From Lachnospiraceae bacterium (GTDB lineage: Bacteria > Bacillota > Clostridia > Lachnospirales > Lachnospiraceae): 64,000 nt of DNA. The DNA lies in assembly GCA_014804365.1 (NCBI GenBank), contig JAAUZX010000083.1, positions 1 to 64,000 of the forward strand, given 5' to 3'. The notes under the pieces are model-generated. The model did no database searches. It was not told the DNA's origin and was given only the letters and a program-made list of their open reading frames with translations. A program made the translations under genes and the position numbers. Shown piece after piece: positions 16,033 through 24,926 of this stretch (position 1 is its first letter; each line of letters starts with the position of its first letter).

Positions 16033-16494
16033 TTAGCGGACTTTCTCTTTCTTATTAATATGGAATCCTGTTTTCAAATACAGATTCACGGCGTTCTGAT
16101 TCCATTCAGCTACATGCAGAACGATTTCGTCATAGCCCTGTTCTCTTATATGATTCATTCCCCATAATAGCAATTTCTGTCCAAAGCCTTGCCCTTGAAA
16201 TGCTTTATTAACGATCAGATCATCTACTTCATTATCGTAACAGGAGACAGCGCCTATGATTATTCCGTCTTGCAGGTAAAGAAAAGTATCATTTGTTTTG
16301 TTTTTCATCTGAGAATAATCTGAATAAAAATGATATGGTTCAATCTCCAAATCTTTTCTCATCTCATAAAAGCATTCATTATATATTCGCATATATTCAT
16401 TCCAATATTTTTCTTGAAAAGTGACACAGGGCATAGTTGCCGATTGCTTTAATGTTTCGTTGAATGACATTTCGTAAACGATTATTTCTTTCAC
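16033..16494 (-). CDS. GNAT-family acetyltransferase
   Basis: 153 residues. DDLIVNKAFQGQGFGQKLLL is the acetyl-CoA binding block (QGQGFG) and NQNAVNLYLKTGFHINKK the final motif. The start is GTG 16494 with GGAGGGG about 6 bases upstream; the GTG at 16500 is too close. First gene of a two-gene acetyltransferase unit divergent from the ABC exporter. The target is unknown. Confidence 0.85.
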   Translation of the reverse strand: MKEIIVYEMSFNETLKQSATMPCVTFQEKYWNEYMRIYNECFYEMRKDLEIEPYHFYSDYSQMKNKTNDTFLYLQDGIIIGAVSCYDNEVDDLIVNKAFQGQGFGQKLLLWGMNHIREQGYDEIVLHVAEWNQNAVNLYLKTGFHINKKEKVR

Positions 16495-16637
16495 CGGCAC
16501 CCCTCCTGAATAATCATGTTTGCTTCCAAAATTTTAAATTCTTTTGCAATAAGTATTAGATACAGTTTTGTAAACGACATATTATATATCTTTGTATATG
16601 TTATAGTCGTTTCTCATTACAAAGCTTGTTTCCACAC

Positions 16638-16672
16638 TTGACCTTGTCCTTGGGACATAGTTTACACTATGT
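16638..16672 (+). promoter_or_regulatory. MerR-type promoter/operator for the split ABC exporter
   Basis: TTGACC (16638-16643) and TACACT (16663-16668) are separated by 19 bases, the over-long spacer typical of MerR-activated promoters. The spacer holds TGTCC-TTG-GGACA, and ACATAG / CTATGT forms a second inverted repeat across the -10. The MerR-family gene at the end of the same unit (19359) is the natural regulator. Combination seen directly; regulation inferred. Confidence 0.65.
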
Positions 16673-16707
16673 ATCAAAGATTTCAAAGTACATAGAGGAA
16701 AATTGTT

Positions 16708-17676
16708 TTGAAAATTTTAAAAAATCTTATTAAATTGCATAGATTTCTGTTTCAGATAACGATGGCATTTGCGTTTTTATCAATCATTTTAAATTTATGT
16801 TGGAATAAATTCCTGTCAGAGTTATTAGATATCTTAGGCGGTGTGGCGGTTGGTGATTTTGAATACGTGTCGCATGTAGCTCTTGCTGTTTTACCGACAG
16901 GAATATTTATCATTCTCTTGCATACGATCAGTGAATATTTATCATCTTATCTGGCTTCTTATACGTGTGAGATTTTTGCACATGAAATGCGGATGGCGTA
17001 TGTCAGGTACTATTTACGAGGTGACATCCGAATGCTTTCAAGAATGAATGTGGGAGAAGAGCAGTCTGCGATGCAAAATGAGCTGAAAGATATCTCCGAT
17101 TATTTGAATGAAAACCTCTTTTCATTAGTAAAGCAGTTTGGCACGTTTGTCATTACAGTCGTGTTTCTGCTTAGTCAGAATGTTAAGCTGGCTTTTATTT
17201 CTGTCTTGCCGGTGTTTCCGCTGATCGTATATTGCGCTTGTTCCAGTAAGATCATTAAAAATTACACAGCACAGTGTCAAAGCAGCAAGCAAAAAATCAA
17301 TGGTTTGGCAGATATGATTCTGGAATTGTTTCCGATAATTCAGGTTTATGGTGCATATAAGCTGATCAAAGACACTATGGCGGAGAATCTTTCGGAATGG
17401 GAGAATACGAATGTTAAGAAAGAGAGGATTACTGCCGGCCTCATGTCACTTTCGGGTGTGCTCTCTTTTGTTCCGCTTTTGTTATTGCTTGGGGCTGGCG
17501 GGGCTATGGTGATAAACGGAGAGATCAGTATCGGGACTTTCTATATATTTATCAATCTGTCGGGGAATGTTTCAGGATTTTTGCAGAATATGCCGGGCAT
17601 TTATGCTAATTTCAGGCAGTTTGGCGCGTCTGTTGACCGGTTAGAGGAAAAACTTATGTTTGGAGAGGGTCGTTGA
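16708..17676 (+). CDS. ABC exporter membrane subunit 1
   Basis: 322 residues, about six membrane helices, with the ABC_membrane exporter fold (HEMRMAYVRYYLRGDIRML, QNELKDISDYLNENLF, ending NFRQFGASVDRLEE). The chain ends where a normal half-exporter would continue into its ATPase, so the transporter is split. TTG at 16708 is the start, supported by AGAGGA 8 bases upstream. The ATPase gene follows 21 bases later and a second membrane subunit after that. Probably exports a peptide or drug; the substrate is unknown. Confidence 0.82.
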   Translation: MKILKNLIKLHRFLFQITMAFAFLSIILNLCWNKFLSELLDILGGVAVGDFEYVSHVALAVLPTGIFIILLHTISEYLSSYLASYTCEIFAHEMRMAYVRYYLRGDIRMLSRMNVGEEQSAMQNELKDISDYLNENLFSLVKQFGTFVITVVFLLSQNVKLAFISVLPVFPLIVYCACSSKIIKNYTAQCQSSKQKINGLADMILELFPIIQVYGAYKLIKDTMAENLSEWENTNVKKERITAGLMSLSGVLSFVPLLLLLGAGGAMVINGEISIGTFYIFINLSGNVSGFLQNMPGIYANFRQFGASVDRLEEKLMFGEGR

Positions 17677-17697
17677 GGCAGGATAAGGGGAGAGACT

Positions 17698-18360
17698 ATG
17701 AAAGAAGAAACTATGTGTGAATACGCAGTTTGTTTAGATAATATTTCGTTTTCATACGAGGGTGCTGTGGTCATTGAGAATCTGTCGCTCAGAGTAAGAC
17801 CCGGTGAACATATCGGAATCGTCGGGGAAAGCGGGTGCGGGAAAAGCACGGTGTTAAAGATAATTGCCGGACTCTATGAAGCTGATTGCGGGGAGGTTGT
17901 CATAGCGGGTGAGCGTTCTCCGGAGAAAATCAGGGAGCACACTGCTGTCGTTATGCAGCATAACAGCCTTTTTCCACTGTCCATCAGGGACAATATTACC
18001 TGTGGACATGATATTTCAGAAGAGTCAGTACGTATAGCCTGTCAGCATGCAAGTCTTATAGAATGGATCGAGAGTCTGCCGGATGGACTGAATACGAATG
18101 TGGGTGAGCGGGGAAATCAGGTGTCCGGCGGGCAGGCACAGCGGATTCAGATAGCTAGGGCACTCTGTAAGGATGCGCAGATTATTCTGTTAGATGAGCC
18201 GGTCTCGGCTTTGGATCAGGATACCGGACGGTCGGTATTGAATGCCTTAAATGCGCTGATGTATGGAAAGACGGTAATCCACGTTACCCATCATCGTGAA
18301 ACTTTAGACCATAGTTATACGGTTTATCGTATGAAGGGAGGGAAACTGGTTCGTGAGTGA
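17698..18360 (+). CDS. ABC exporter ATPase subunit
   Basis: 220 residues with all ATPase motifs: Walker A GESGCGKST, Q-loop VVMQHNSLFP, signature VSGGQAQR (first residue V instead of L), Walker B IILLDEP, and switch His in VTHH. Arrangement and flanking sequence match the ATPase half of exporters (SFSYEGAVVIENLSL, SIRDNITCG). It is a free-standing chain between two membrane subunits; its 3' end overlaps the next gene by 8 bases. It presumably energises a heterodimer of the two membrane chains. Confidence 0.9.
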   Translation: MKEETMCEYAVCLDNISFSYEGAVVIENLSLRVRPGEHIGIVGESGCGKSTVLKIIAGLYEADCGEVVIAGERSPEKIREHTAVVMQHNSLFPLSIRDNITCGHDISEESVRIACQHASLIEWIESLPDGLNTNVGERGNQVSGGQAQRIQIARALCKDAQIILLDEPVSALDQDTGRSVLNALNALMYGKTVIHVTHHRETLDHSYTVYRMKGGKLVRE

Positions 18361-19306
18361 CCTTGGTAAATTGATACGGGAAATGGGTGTTTGGCGCAAA
18401 TACCTCTTTTTATTAGCGCTCAGGGCTCCTTATGATGCAGTCAGAACTTGGATGCTGGCGAGTCTGATGCGGTCGGTTTTTCGATGTCTGGAAGCGGATA
18501 ATACCGGTTCTCTGTTGGAAATATGTGTAGTATACGGATTGTTATGCATGATGTTGTTTATATATAACGGAGTGGTATGGAGTAATTATGCGGCATTTGC
18601 TGCGAGAATGGAAGTACGGCTTCAGCAAAAGATGTTTCATAAGATTCTGGGTTTACCTCTTAGACGTGTGGATAGCCGGTTTAGCGGCGAATGGATCACC
18701 AGATTAAACAGCGATATACAGGCGGCTTTTACAATGATGAACGGACCGCTGAACATTCCCCACCTTACAGTCGCTGTCATAAATACAATGTTGTCTTCTT
18801 TTTTAATGCTTAAAAGCAATCTGCTTTTTCTTGCTATAACATGGGTATTTATTCTTTTGCAACTATTTGTAAACTATAAGACGGTGCTTGAGGCTGTCCC
18901 GAAACTGAAGGAAGAGTCGCAGAATGCCATGGCGGAAAACACCTCTGCAATCAAGCCGTTGATTACGGAGGCGGATACGATTTTGTTATACGATGCCGAA
19001 GAGATGATGATGAAAAAATGTGAAGAGAACAGTAGAAAATTGATGAAGATCAATATGAAGATCCATGTGCGCAGTGCGCTGAGCGATGTGGGTATGCGGC
19101 TGTTCGGGATCGGGGGATATCTTGTGATTCTGCTCATGGGATACGGATTTATTCCCGGTGGGACGATGGCGTTTTCGGATGTGGTTTATTGTTTTCAGGT
19201 CAGGGGTTCCGTTATGGCAGGGGTGTTTATGTTCGTTACCTGTTTTAATAATTTGAAGACTAATTCGGTCTGTGTAAAAAGAGTTTGTGATATATTGGAA
19301 GAATAG
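18353..19306 (+). CDS. ABC exporter membrane subunit 2
   Basis: 317 residues with the exporter membrane fold (RMEVRLQQKMFHKILGLPLR, SGEWITRLNSDIQ, ending NLKTNSVCVKRVCDILEE) and no ATPase domain. The start is GTG 18353 inside the end of the ATPase gene, indicating coupled translation. Together with subunit 1 and the ATPase it forms a three-chain exporter, an uncommon layout for this family. The MerR gene follows 52 bases later. Confidence 0.82.
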   Translation: MSDLGKLIREMGVWRKYLFLLALRAPYDAVRTWMLASLMRSVFRCLEADNTGSLLEICVVYGLLCMMLFIYNGVVWSNYAAFAARMEVRLQQKMFHKILGLPLRRVDSRFSGEWITRLNSDIQAAFTMMNGPLNIPHLTVAVINTMLSSFLMLKSNLLFLAITWVFILLQLFVNYKTVLEAVPKLKEESQNAMAENTSAIKPLITEADTILLYDAEEMMMKKCEENSRKLMKINMKIHVRSALSDVGMRLFGIGGYLVILLMGYGFIPGGTMAFSDVVYCFQVRGSVMAGVFMFVTCFNNLKTNSVCVKRVCDILEE

Positions 19307-19358
19307 TCAGATGTTTATCGATAGTCGGAAGTTTAACAATTAGAAACGGAGGATGCAT

Positions 19359-19829
19359 ATGAAAGATGGGTTTATGCTGATCGGAGAAATTGCAGACTTT
19401 TTTGGTATTTCCAGAAAGGCAATACGTTTATATGAAAAGAAAGATATTATTAAGCCTGTAAAAGTAGATGATGAGAATGGGTATCGTTACTATTCGGCGG
19501 AGCAGGTACAGCAGCTTAATGCGCTGTTAGAATTAAAAGCACTCGGTTTTTCTCTTGACGAGATCAAAATGATCATCGACGGGAAAAAGGAGAAAGCGGC
19601 GTTGCTTGAAATGCTTGAAAAGAAGCGGCAGGCATGGCAGGAGGCCATGAGCCTGGCAAAATATAAAGAGGAGTGTATTGGTAATATTATCAATAATGTA
19701 CAAGGTTCCGGGGCAGCAGAGATGATTGCGGAAATGACAGAGGAGGAACGCGCGTGGCTGTTAGTAAAAATGGTATGCATTGAAGATATCAGGGCGCAGC
19801 ATGCGTTGAGTGAGGCGTTGTGGGTGTGA
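19359..19829 (+). CDS. MerR-family regulator
   Basis: 156 residues. LIGEIADFFGISRKAIRLYEKKDII is the winged-helix MerR start and NGYRYYSAEQVQQLNALLELKALGFSLDEIK its second half. A coiled dimer helix follows, with a short C-terminal part lacking a known ligand domain. The start is ATG 19359 because GGAGG is six bases upstream; ATG 19353 touches the ribosome site. Probably the activator of the MerR-type promoter at 16638, giving a feedback-regulated exporter operon. Confidence 0.87.
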   Translation: MKDGFMLIGEIADFFGISRKAIRLYEKKDIIKPVKVDDENGYRYYSAEQVQQLNALLELKALGFSLDEIKMIIDGKKEKAALLEMLEKKRQAWQEAMSLAKYKEECIGNIINNVQGSGAAEMIAEMTEEERAWLLVKMVCIEDIRAQHALSEALWV

Positions 19830-19897
19830 TGGAATTATTGAAAATTATTTTTTCACAAGTGTTGCAGGAAGCATTGTTGTAAAAAACTGGGTAGGAC

Positions 19898-19926
19898 TTG
19901 ACAAACACTCCCCAAGTAACTATATT
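19898..19926 (+). promoter_or_regulatory. Sigma-A promoter of valS
   Basis: TTGACA (19898-19903), 17-base spacer, TATATT (19921-19926). Near-consensus; predicted start about 19933, giving a leader of roughly 385 bases with the T-box. Confidence 0.8.
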
Positions 19927-19932
19927 ATTTAT

Positions 19933-20240
19933 AATAAAGAAACTGAAAGGTAATGACAAAGAGGAGTACATGACCACCGCCGCCAGAGAGAGCGCCGCAA
20001 GCTGAAAGGCCGCTTCGGAGAGGAATCATGGAAGGTAGCTTTGGAACCGGGATGCTGAAAACCGTTATGGGAAGAATAGAATTGACGGATTACAGTAAGC
20101 ATCCACGCCCGATCCCCGTTATCGGATCAGGATTTTTATGAGTTGTTACGACAGCTTGTAAGAGTCGTAGAGTGAGAAACTAAGGTGGTACCGCGTATAT
20201 GCGCCCTTTGCCGACATGTCGGCAGAGGGCGTTTTTGTAA
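19933..20240 (+). ncRNA. T-box riboswitch leader of valS
   Basis: The T-box sequence AAGGTGGTACCGCG is at 20182-20195, followed by a terminator stem CGCCCTTTGCCGAC / GTCGGCAGAGGGCG (20202-20231) and TTTTT. The AGAGAGAG and GGCCGCTTCGG stretches near 19985-20020 fit Stem I. The RNA senses uncharged tRNA, here expected to be tRNA-Val from the downstream gene, and switches between terminator and antiterminator. A GTA at 20035-20037 is a candidate specifier, not proven by hand folding. Confidence 0.9.
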
Positions 20241-20251
20241 CGTGTACGGAT

Positions 20252-20297
20252 TTTCGAGTTCGCGAAGCGAATCTCGCAACCCCGCGAAGCTCAATTT
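20252..20297 (+). repeat. GCGAAGC hairpin repeat upstream of valS
   Basis: TTTTCGAGTTCGCGAAGCGA followed by ATCTCG and CCCCGCGAAGCTCAA. Similar blocks precede folC (24843-24900) and spoIIAA (27961-28006). It forms a CGAG-TTCGC/GCGAA-CTCG stem. It ends just before the valS ribosome site, so it lies in the 5' leader. Confidence 0.6.
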
Positions 20298-20316
20298 TTT
20301 TAAGGAGGAGAAAACC

Positions 20317-23016
20317 ATGAGCAAAGAACTTGCCAAAACCTATGACCCCAAAGGCATAGAAGACAGATTATACCAGAAATGGATGGACAAGAAATATTTT
20401 CATGCGGAGGTTGATGAGACGAAGAAACCCTTCACCATCGTGATTCCGCCGCCAAATATCACGGGACAGCTCCACATGGGACATGCGCTCGATAATACGA
20501 TGCAGGATATTCTGATCCGTTATAAGAGAATGCAAGGGTACAATGCCCTCTGGCAGCCCGGAACGGATCATGCTTCCATTGCAACGGAAGTCAGGATCAT
20601 CGAGAAACTGAAAGAGGAAGGCATCTCGAAAGAAGACTTGGGACGTGAAGGCTTCTTAAAGCGTGCATGGGAGTGGAAAGACGAGTACGGCGGACGAATC
20701 ATCAGCCAGCTTAAGAAATTGGGCTCTTCCTGCGATTGGGACAGAGAGCGGTTCACCATGGACGAGGGCTGTAACAAGGCCGTTACGGAAGTGTTCTGTA
20801 AGATGCATGAAAAAGGCTGGATCTACAAGGGCAGCAGGATCATCAACTGGTGTCCGGTATGTAACACTTCTATTTCCGATGCGGAGGTAGAGTACGAAGA
20901 GCAGGCAGGTCATTTCTGGCACATCAAATATCCGCTTGTGGATGAGAACGGACAGCCCAGCAAGACGGAATTCCTGGAATTTGCGACAACCCGTCCGGAG
21001 ACGATGCTCGGCGATACGGCGGTGGCTGTCAACCCGAATGATGAGAGATATACTTATTTAAAAGGAAGACAGGTATGGCTTCCGATCGTCAACAAGCCGA
21101 TTCCGGTAGTGGAAGACGAGTATGTTGATATGGAATTCGGTACGGGTGTCGTTAAGATTACGCCGGCACACGATCCCAACGATTTCGAGGTTGGTAAGCG
21201 GCATGGACTGCCCGAGGTCAACATCATGAACGATGACGCTACCATCAATGCAAACGGCGGCAAATATGAAGGACTCGACCGCTATGAGGCCAGAAAGCAG
21301 ATCGTGAAGGAGTTGGAAGCGGAAGGACTTCTTGTTAAGATAGAGGATTATTCTCATAATGTAGGAACCCATGACCGCTGCAATACTACCATCGAACCGA
21401 TGATCAAGAAACAGTGGTTTGTCAAGATGGATGAATTGATAGGGCCAGCGGTGGAGGCCGTTAAGAATGGTGAAGTTAAGCTGATTCCGGAGCGTATGGA
21501 TAAAACTTACTACAACTGGACAGACAATATCAGAGACTGGTGTATCAGCCGTCAGTTGTGGTGGGGACACAGAATACCGGCGTACTATTGCGATAAGTGC
21601 GGTGAGGTAGTGGTAGCGAAGGAAATGCCGGGCGTATGTCCGAAGTGCGGCGATACGCATTTTACGCAGGATCCGGATACACTGGATACTTGGTTTTCGT
21701 CCGCGCTCTGGCCTTTCTCAACGCTTGGATGGCCGGAAATGACAGAAGATCTGAAATATTTTTACCCGACTGATGTGCTTGTAACAGGTTATGATATCAT
21801 TTTTTTCTGGGTTATCCGTATGATCTTCTCGGGATATGAGCAGATGGGCGAGAAGCCGTTTCACACGGTATTATTCCACGGTCTGGTGAGAGATTCGCAG
21901 GGACGCAAGATGAGCAAATCCCTCGGCAACGGTATCGATCCATTGGAGATTATCGACCAGTATGGTGCCGATGCGTTAAGACTTACGCTGATCACGGGTA
22001 ATGCGCCGGGCAACGATATGCGTTTCTACTTTGAAAGAGTGGAGGCGAGTCGGAACTTTGCCAATAAGGTATGGAATGCTTCAAGATTCATCATGATGAA
22101 CATGGATCAGGCGGAGGAAAAAACGGGCACTCGCGGCTGGGAAGTGTCATATGATGCAATAAGGAGTCATCTGGAGCCGGCCGACAAGTGGATCTTATCC
22201 AAACTGAACACGCTGATTAAGGATGTGACCGACAATATCGAACATTATGAGCTTGGTATCGCAGTGCAGAAAGTATATGACTTTATCTGGGATGAGTTCT
22301 GTGACTGGTATATTGAGATGGTAAAACCCCGTTTGTATCAGAAAGATACGGACGGACAGGAAAGCAACAATGCGGCTCTGTGGACATTGAAGAATGTCTT
22401 GATCGATGCGCTGAAACTACTGCACCCTTATATGCCTTTTATCACGGAAGAGATCTTCTGCACGATCCAGACCGAAGAAGAGTCTGTTATGATCTCCAAA
22501 TGGCCTGAATATACACAGGATCGGGATTATAAAGAGGAAGAAGAGTCCATCGAGCTTATCAAGGAAGCGGTTCGCGGCATCAGAAATATCCGTATGCAGA
22601 TGAACGTGGCTCCAAGCAGGAAAGCAGCTGTGTTTGTTGTCAGTGGCAAAGAGACGGTGAGAAAGATTTTTGAGGAAGGCAGTTTGTTCTTCGCTTCCCT
22701 TGCGGGTGCCTCTGAGGTGACAGTGCAGGCGGACAAGAGCGGTATTGCCGATGATGCGGTATCCGTTGTGATTCCGAATGCCACGGTATATATTCCTTTT
22801 GCGGAGCTGGTGGACATCGCGCAGGAGATCGAGCGTCTGCAGAAGGAGGAGAAACGCTTAAACGGCGAGCTTGCCCGCGTCAACGGTATGTTGAATAATG
22901 AAAAATTCATGGCGAAGGCACCGGAAGCCAAGGTGGCGGAAGAGCGTGCAAAACTGGAGAAGTATACACAAATGCTGATACAGGTGAAGGACCGTCTGGC
23001 ACAACTTGGCAAGTAA
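20317..23016 (+). CDS. valS: Valyl-tRNA synthetase
   Basis: 899 residues, the usual class Ia size. HMGHALDNT (HIGH motif, about residue 50) and [11 protein letters not shown] (KMSKS) form the active site; the editing domain lies in between ([14 protein letters not shown]). Zinc-type Cys are at YYCDKCG and CPKCGDTHF, and a C-terminal coiled coil ([19 protein letters not shown]) is the ValRS tRNA-binding arm. It charges tRNA-Val. ATG 20317 is preceded by AAGGAGG 8 bases away; longer readings run back into the T-box. Controlled by the upstream T-box. Confidence 0.98.
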   Translation: MSKELAKTYDPKGIEDRLYQKWMDKKYFHAEVDETKKPFTIVIPPPNITGQLHMGHALDNTMQDILIRYKRMQGYNALWQPGTDHASIATEVRIIEKLKEEGISKEDLGREGFLKRAWEWKDEYGGRIISQLKKLGSSCDWDRERFTMDEGCNKAVTEVFCKMHEKGWIYKGSRIINWCPVCNTSISDAEVEYEEQAGHFWHIKYPLVDENGQPSKTEFLEFATTRPETMLGDTAVAVNPNDERYTYLKGRQVWLPIVNKPIPVVEDEYVDMEFGTGVVKITPAHDPNDFEVGKRHGLPEVNIMNDDATINANGGKYEGLDRYEARKQIVKELEAEGLLVKIEDYSHNVGTHDRCNTTIEPMIKKQWFVKMDELIGPAVEAVKNGEVKLIPERMDKTYYNWTDNIRDWCISRQLWWGHRIPAYYCDKCGEVVVAKEMPGVCPKCGDTHFTQDPDTLDTWFSSALWPFSTLGWPEMTEDLKYFYPTDVLVTGYDIIFFWVIRMIFSGYEQMGEKPFHTVLFHGLVRDSQGRKMSKSLGNGIDPLEIIDQYGADALRLTLITGNAPGNDMRFYFERVEASRNFANKVWNASRFIMMNMDQAEEKTGTRGWEVSYDAIRSHLEPADKWILSKLNTLIKDVTDNIEHYELGIAVQKVYDFIWDEFCDWYIEMVKPRLYQKDTDGQESNNAALWTLKNVLIDALKLLHPYMPFITEEIFCTIQTEEESVMISKWPEYTQDRDYKEEEESIELIKEAVRGIRNIRMQMNVAPSRKAAVFVVSGKETVRKIFEEGSLFFASLAGASEVTVQADKSGIADDAVSVVIPNATVYIPFAELVDIAQEIERLQKEEKRLNGELARVNGMLNNEKFMAKAPEAKVAEERAKLEKYTQMLIQVKDRLAQLGK

Positions 23017-23113
23017 GATAAATTTTTTTTAGGGCTGGTAAAGTCCGCAAATATGGTGTAAAGTAATATTAGGATATTATGTTTTGGGACATTAATATAT
23101 TAATAGATAGAAG

Positions 23114-23245
23114 GTAACTATTCAGTGCAGGTCGAAGCATTTACTGCTGAGACCGTAAGAATATGATTTGGCGAGCAAAATCCCATTGTCTAAGACAATT
23201 TAGGATGGATTTTGTATCGTAACTGTGAAGGTGCTGAACAGTTAC
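23114..23245 (+). repeat. 132-bp three-hairpin dispersed element, copy B
   Basis: Begins GTAACTATTCAG and ends CTGAACAGTTAC, exactly 132 bases like copy A (4245-4376). Conserved unpaired blocks CATTTACTGC and TTTAGGATGG recur, while stems differ by compensating changes: the middle stem is TTGTC/GACAA here and ATCGC/GCGAT in copy A. It lies between valS and the FapA-like gene, on the same strand. Confidence 0.8.
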
Positions 23246-23283
23246 GAGAATTATTTTGGTCGCAGGAAAGTGAGGTGAGTCAC

Positions 23284-24819
23284 GTGAGCGGAGTTATGTT
23301 TTCACCGGAACAAATGGATAAATTGAAGAATGCCATGAACAGGGCGGCGAAACCGGATACGTCATCGACATCAATGACGTTGTCGCTTGAGGTGCCGGTA
23401 TCGGATAAGAATCAGAGCGATGGATGGGATTCCCATGGAACGAATTTGGCGCGGGGTACTTATCTGCGAATCGATGAAGATGATATGGCGGCGTGGCTCT
23501 ATCTTGTGCCTCCTGACAAGGGGCAGATCTATACGAAGGGTGAGCTCATGACCTATCTGGAGAAAAGCGGTGTGGTCAAGGGATATCACAGTTCCAATCT
23601 GTCGGCTATGATCAAGAAGAAGGTTTATGACAGGGAGATTCTGGTTGCGCAGGGCGCGGAGAGTGTGCCGGGGAAGGACGGATATTTTGAGTATCTTTTC
23701 TCTCCGGAAGAGTATGGCGTACCTAAGATCAGGGAGGATGGCACTGTCGATTACACGAATATGAGTGCGCTGCAGAACGTAAAGAAAGGCGACAAGGTAG
23801 CGATCTATCATTATGCGGTACCGGGCAGAGACGGTTATACGGTCCGCGGTGCGGAGATGAAGGCAACCCCGGCCAGAGATCTGCCGCCCATGCGTGGTAA
23901 GGGAATCCTTCGTGAAAATGATGTATATTATGCACAGTCCGATGGTAAGATCGAGGTTAAGAACGGCAAAGTAGATATTCAGAATGTCCATGAGATTATG
24001 GGCGACGTGACTATGATCATTGGCAAGATAGAATTTTTCGGCGATGTGATCATTTATGGTAACGTGGAGAGCGGCGTAACGATCCGTGCGGGTCGTAATA
24101 TTGAGATTCACGGCACCACAGGATGCGCGACTCTTTTTGCGGGCGGGGATGTAGTCTTAAGCCGCGGCATTCAGGGCGGTGGTAAGATATCTGCCAGAGG
24201 AAGTGTCTTCGCGGACTTCATAGAGAACACTACGGTGGAGGCGGGCGGTATGGTGCAGTCCAATACCATTCTGAACGCACAGATATCCGCGAAAAACAAA
24301 GTAATCACCACGGGCAAGAAGGGATGTATCATTGGCGGATATGTTCATGGTCTGAAGGGGATCGAGGCGATGACGGCCGGCAGCGATGTGGAAGTTAAGA
24401 CGATCCTGCATTGCGGATATGAGCTGACAGCTTATGAGAAGCTGTTAGATGTGAGGCATAAGGAGAGCGATACGAAAGAAAAGCTGTCCGAATTGGTAGA
24501 GACCATGACGGAGGCGCTGCGTGAGAAGCGTATGCGGGGATCAAGCACTTCAGCCACTACCGAGGCGAAGCTGTCCGAATGGAATAGACTTAAGGATCAA
24601 TATTTCGAAGAGCTGGATAAGATCAGTCGGGAACGGGAAACGCTGGAAGAGACCATGGAGGAGAGCAGAGGCGCCTACATCAAAGTTGACGGTAATATTT
24701 ATCGCAATGTAATCATCAGCATTAACGCCGAGCAGATGGTACTGGCAAGGAAGACCAGCTTTATGAAATATACTGCCGATAAAGGAATTATTGAGAGCGT
24801 GGTGATCGTTCACAATTAA
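23284..24819 (+). CDS. FapA/DUF342-family protein
   Basis: 511 residues. The central part is a stacked beta-helix with regular Gly-rich turns (FGDVIIYGNVESGVTIRAGR, HGTTGCATLFAGGDVVLSRG, GCIIGGYVHGLKGI), typical of the flagellar-assembly A (FapA/DUF342) family; a coiled region follows (about 420-480). Function is poorly known: proposed roles are polymerising or membrane-associated scaffolds. The GTG at 23284 is chosen because GAGGTG lies upstream; ATG 23296 is too close to a ribosome site. Confidence 0.85.
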   Translation: MSGVMFSPEQMDKLKNAMNRAAKPDTSSTSMTLSLEVPVSDKNQSDGWDSHGTNLARGTYLRIDEDDMAAWLYLVPPDKGQIYTKGELMTYLEKSGVVKGYHSSNLSAMIKKKVYDREILVAQGAESVPGKDGYFEYLFSPEEYGVPKIREDGTVDYTNMSALQNVKKGDKVAIYHYAVPGRDGYTVRGAEMKATPARDLPPMRGKGILRENDVYYAQSDGKIEVKNGKVDIQNVHEIMGDVTMIIGKIEFFGDVIIYGNVESGVTIRAGRNIEIHGTTGCATLFAGGDVVLSRGIQGGGKISARGSVFADFIENTTVEAGGMVQSNTILNAQISAKNKVITTGKKGCIIGGYVHGLKGIEAMTAGSDVEVKTILHCGYELTAYEKLLDVRHKESDTKEKLSELVETMTEALREKRMRGSSTSATTEAKLSEWNRLKDQYFEELDKISRERETLEETMEESRGAYIKVDGNIYRNVIISINAEQMVLARKTSFMKYTADKGIIESVVIVHN

Positions 24820-24842
24820 CGCTATAGTAAATTGCCCGGATT

Positions 24843-24900
24843 GCCACGAGTTTGTGAAGCGTAAGCGAACAAATCTCGCAGCCCCGCGAAGTTCAATTTT
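24843..24900 (+). repeat. GCGAAGC hairpin repeat upstream of folC
   Basis: CACGAGTTTGTGAAGCGTAA then ATCTCGCAGCCCCGCGAAGTTCAATTT in the next bases. Related to the blocks before valS and spoIIAA, again just ahead of a gene start. Confidence 0.55.
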
Positions 24901-24926
24901 TATGCGGATATGAGTTTAGAAAAGAT

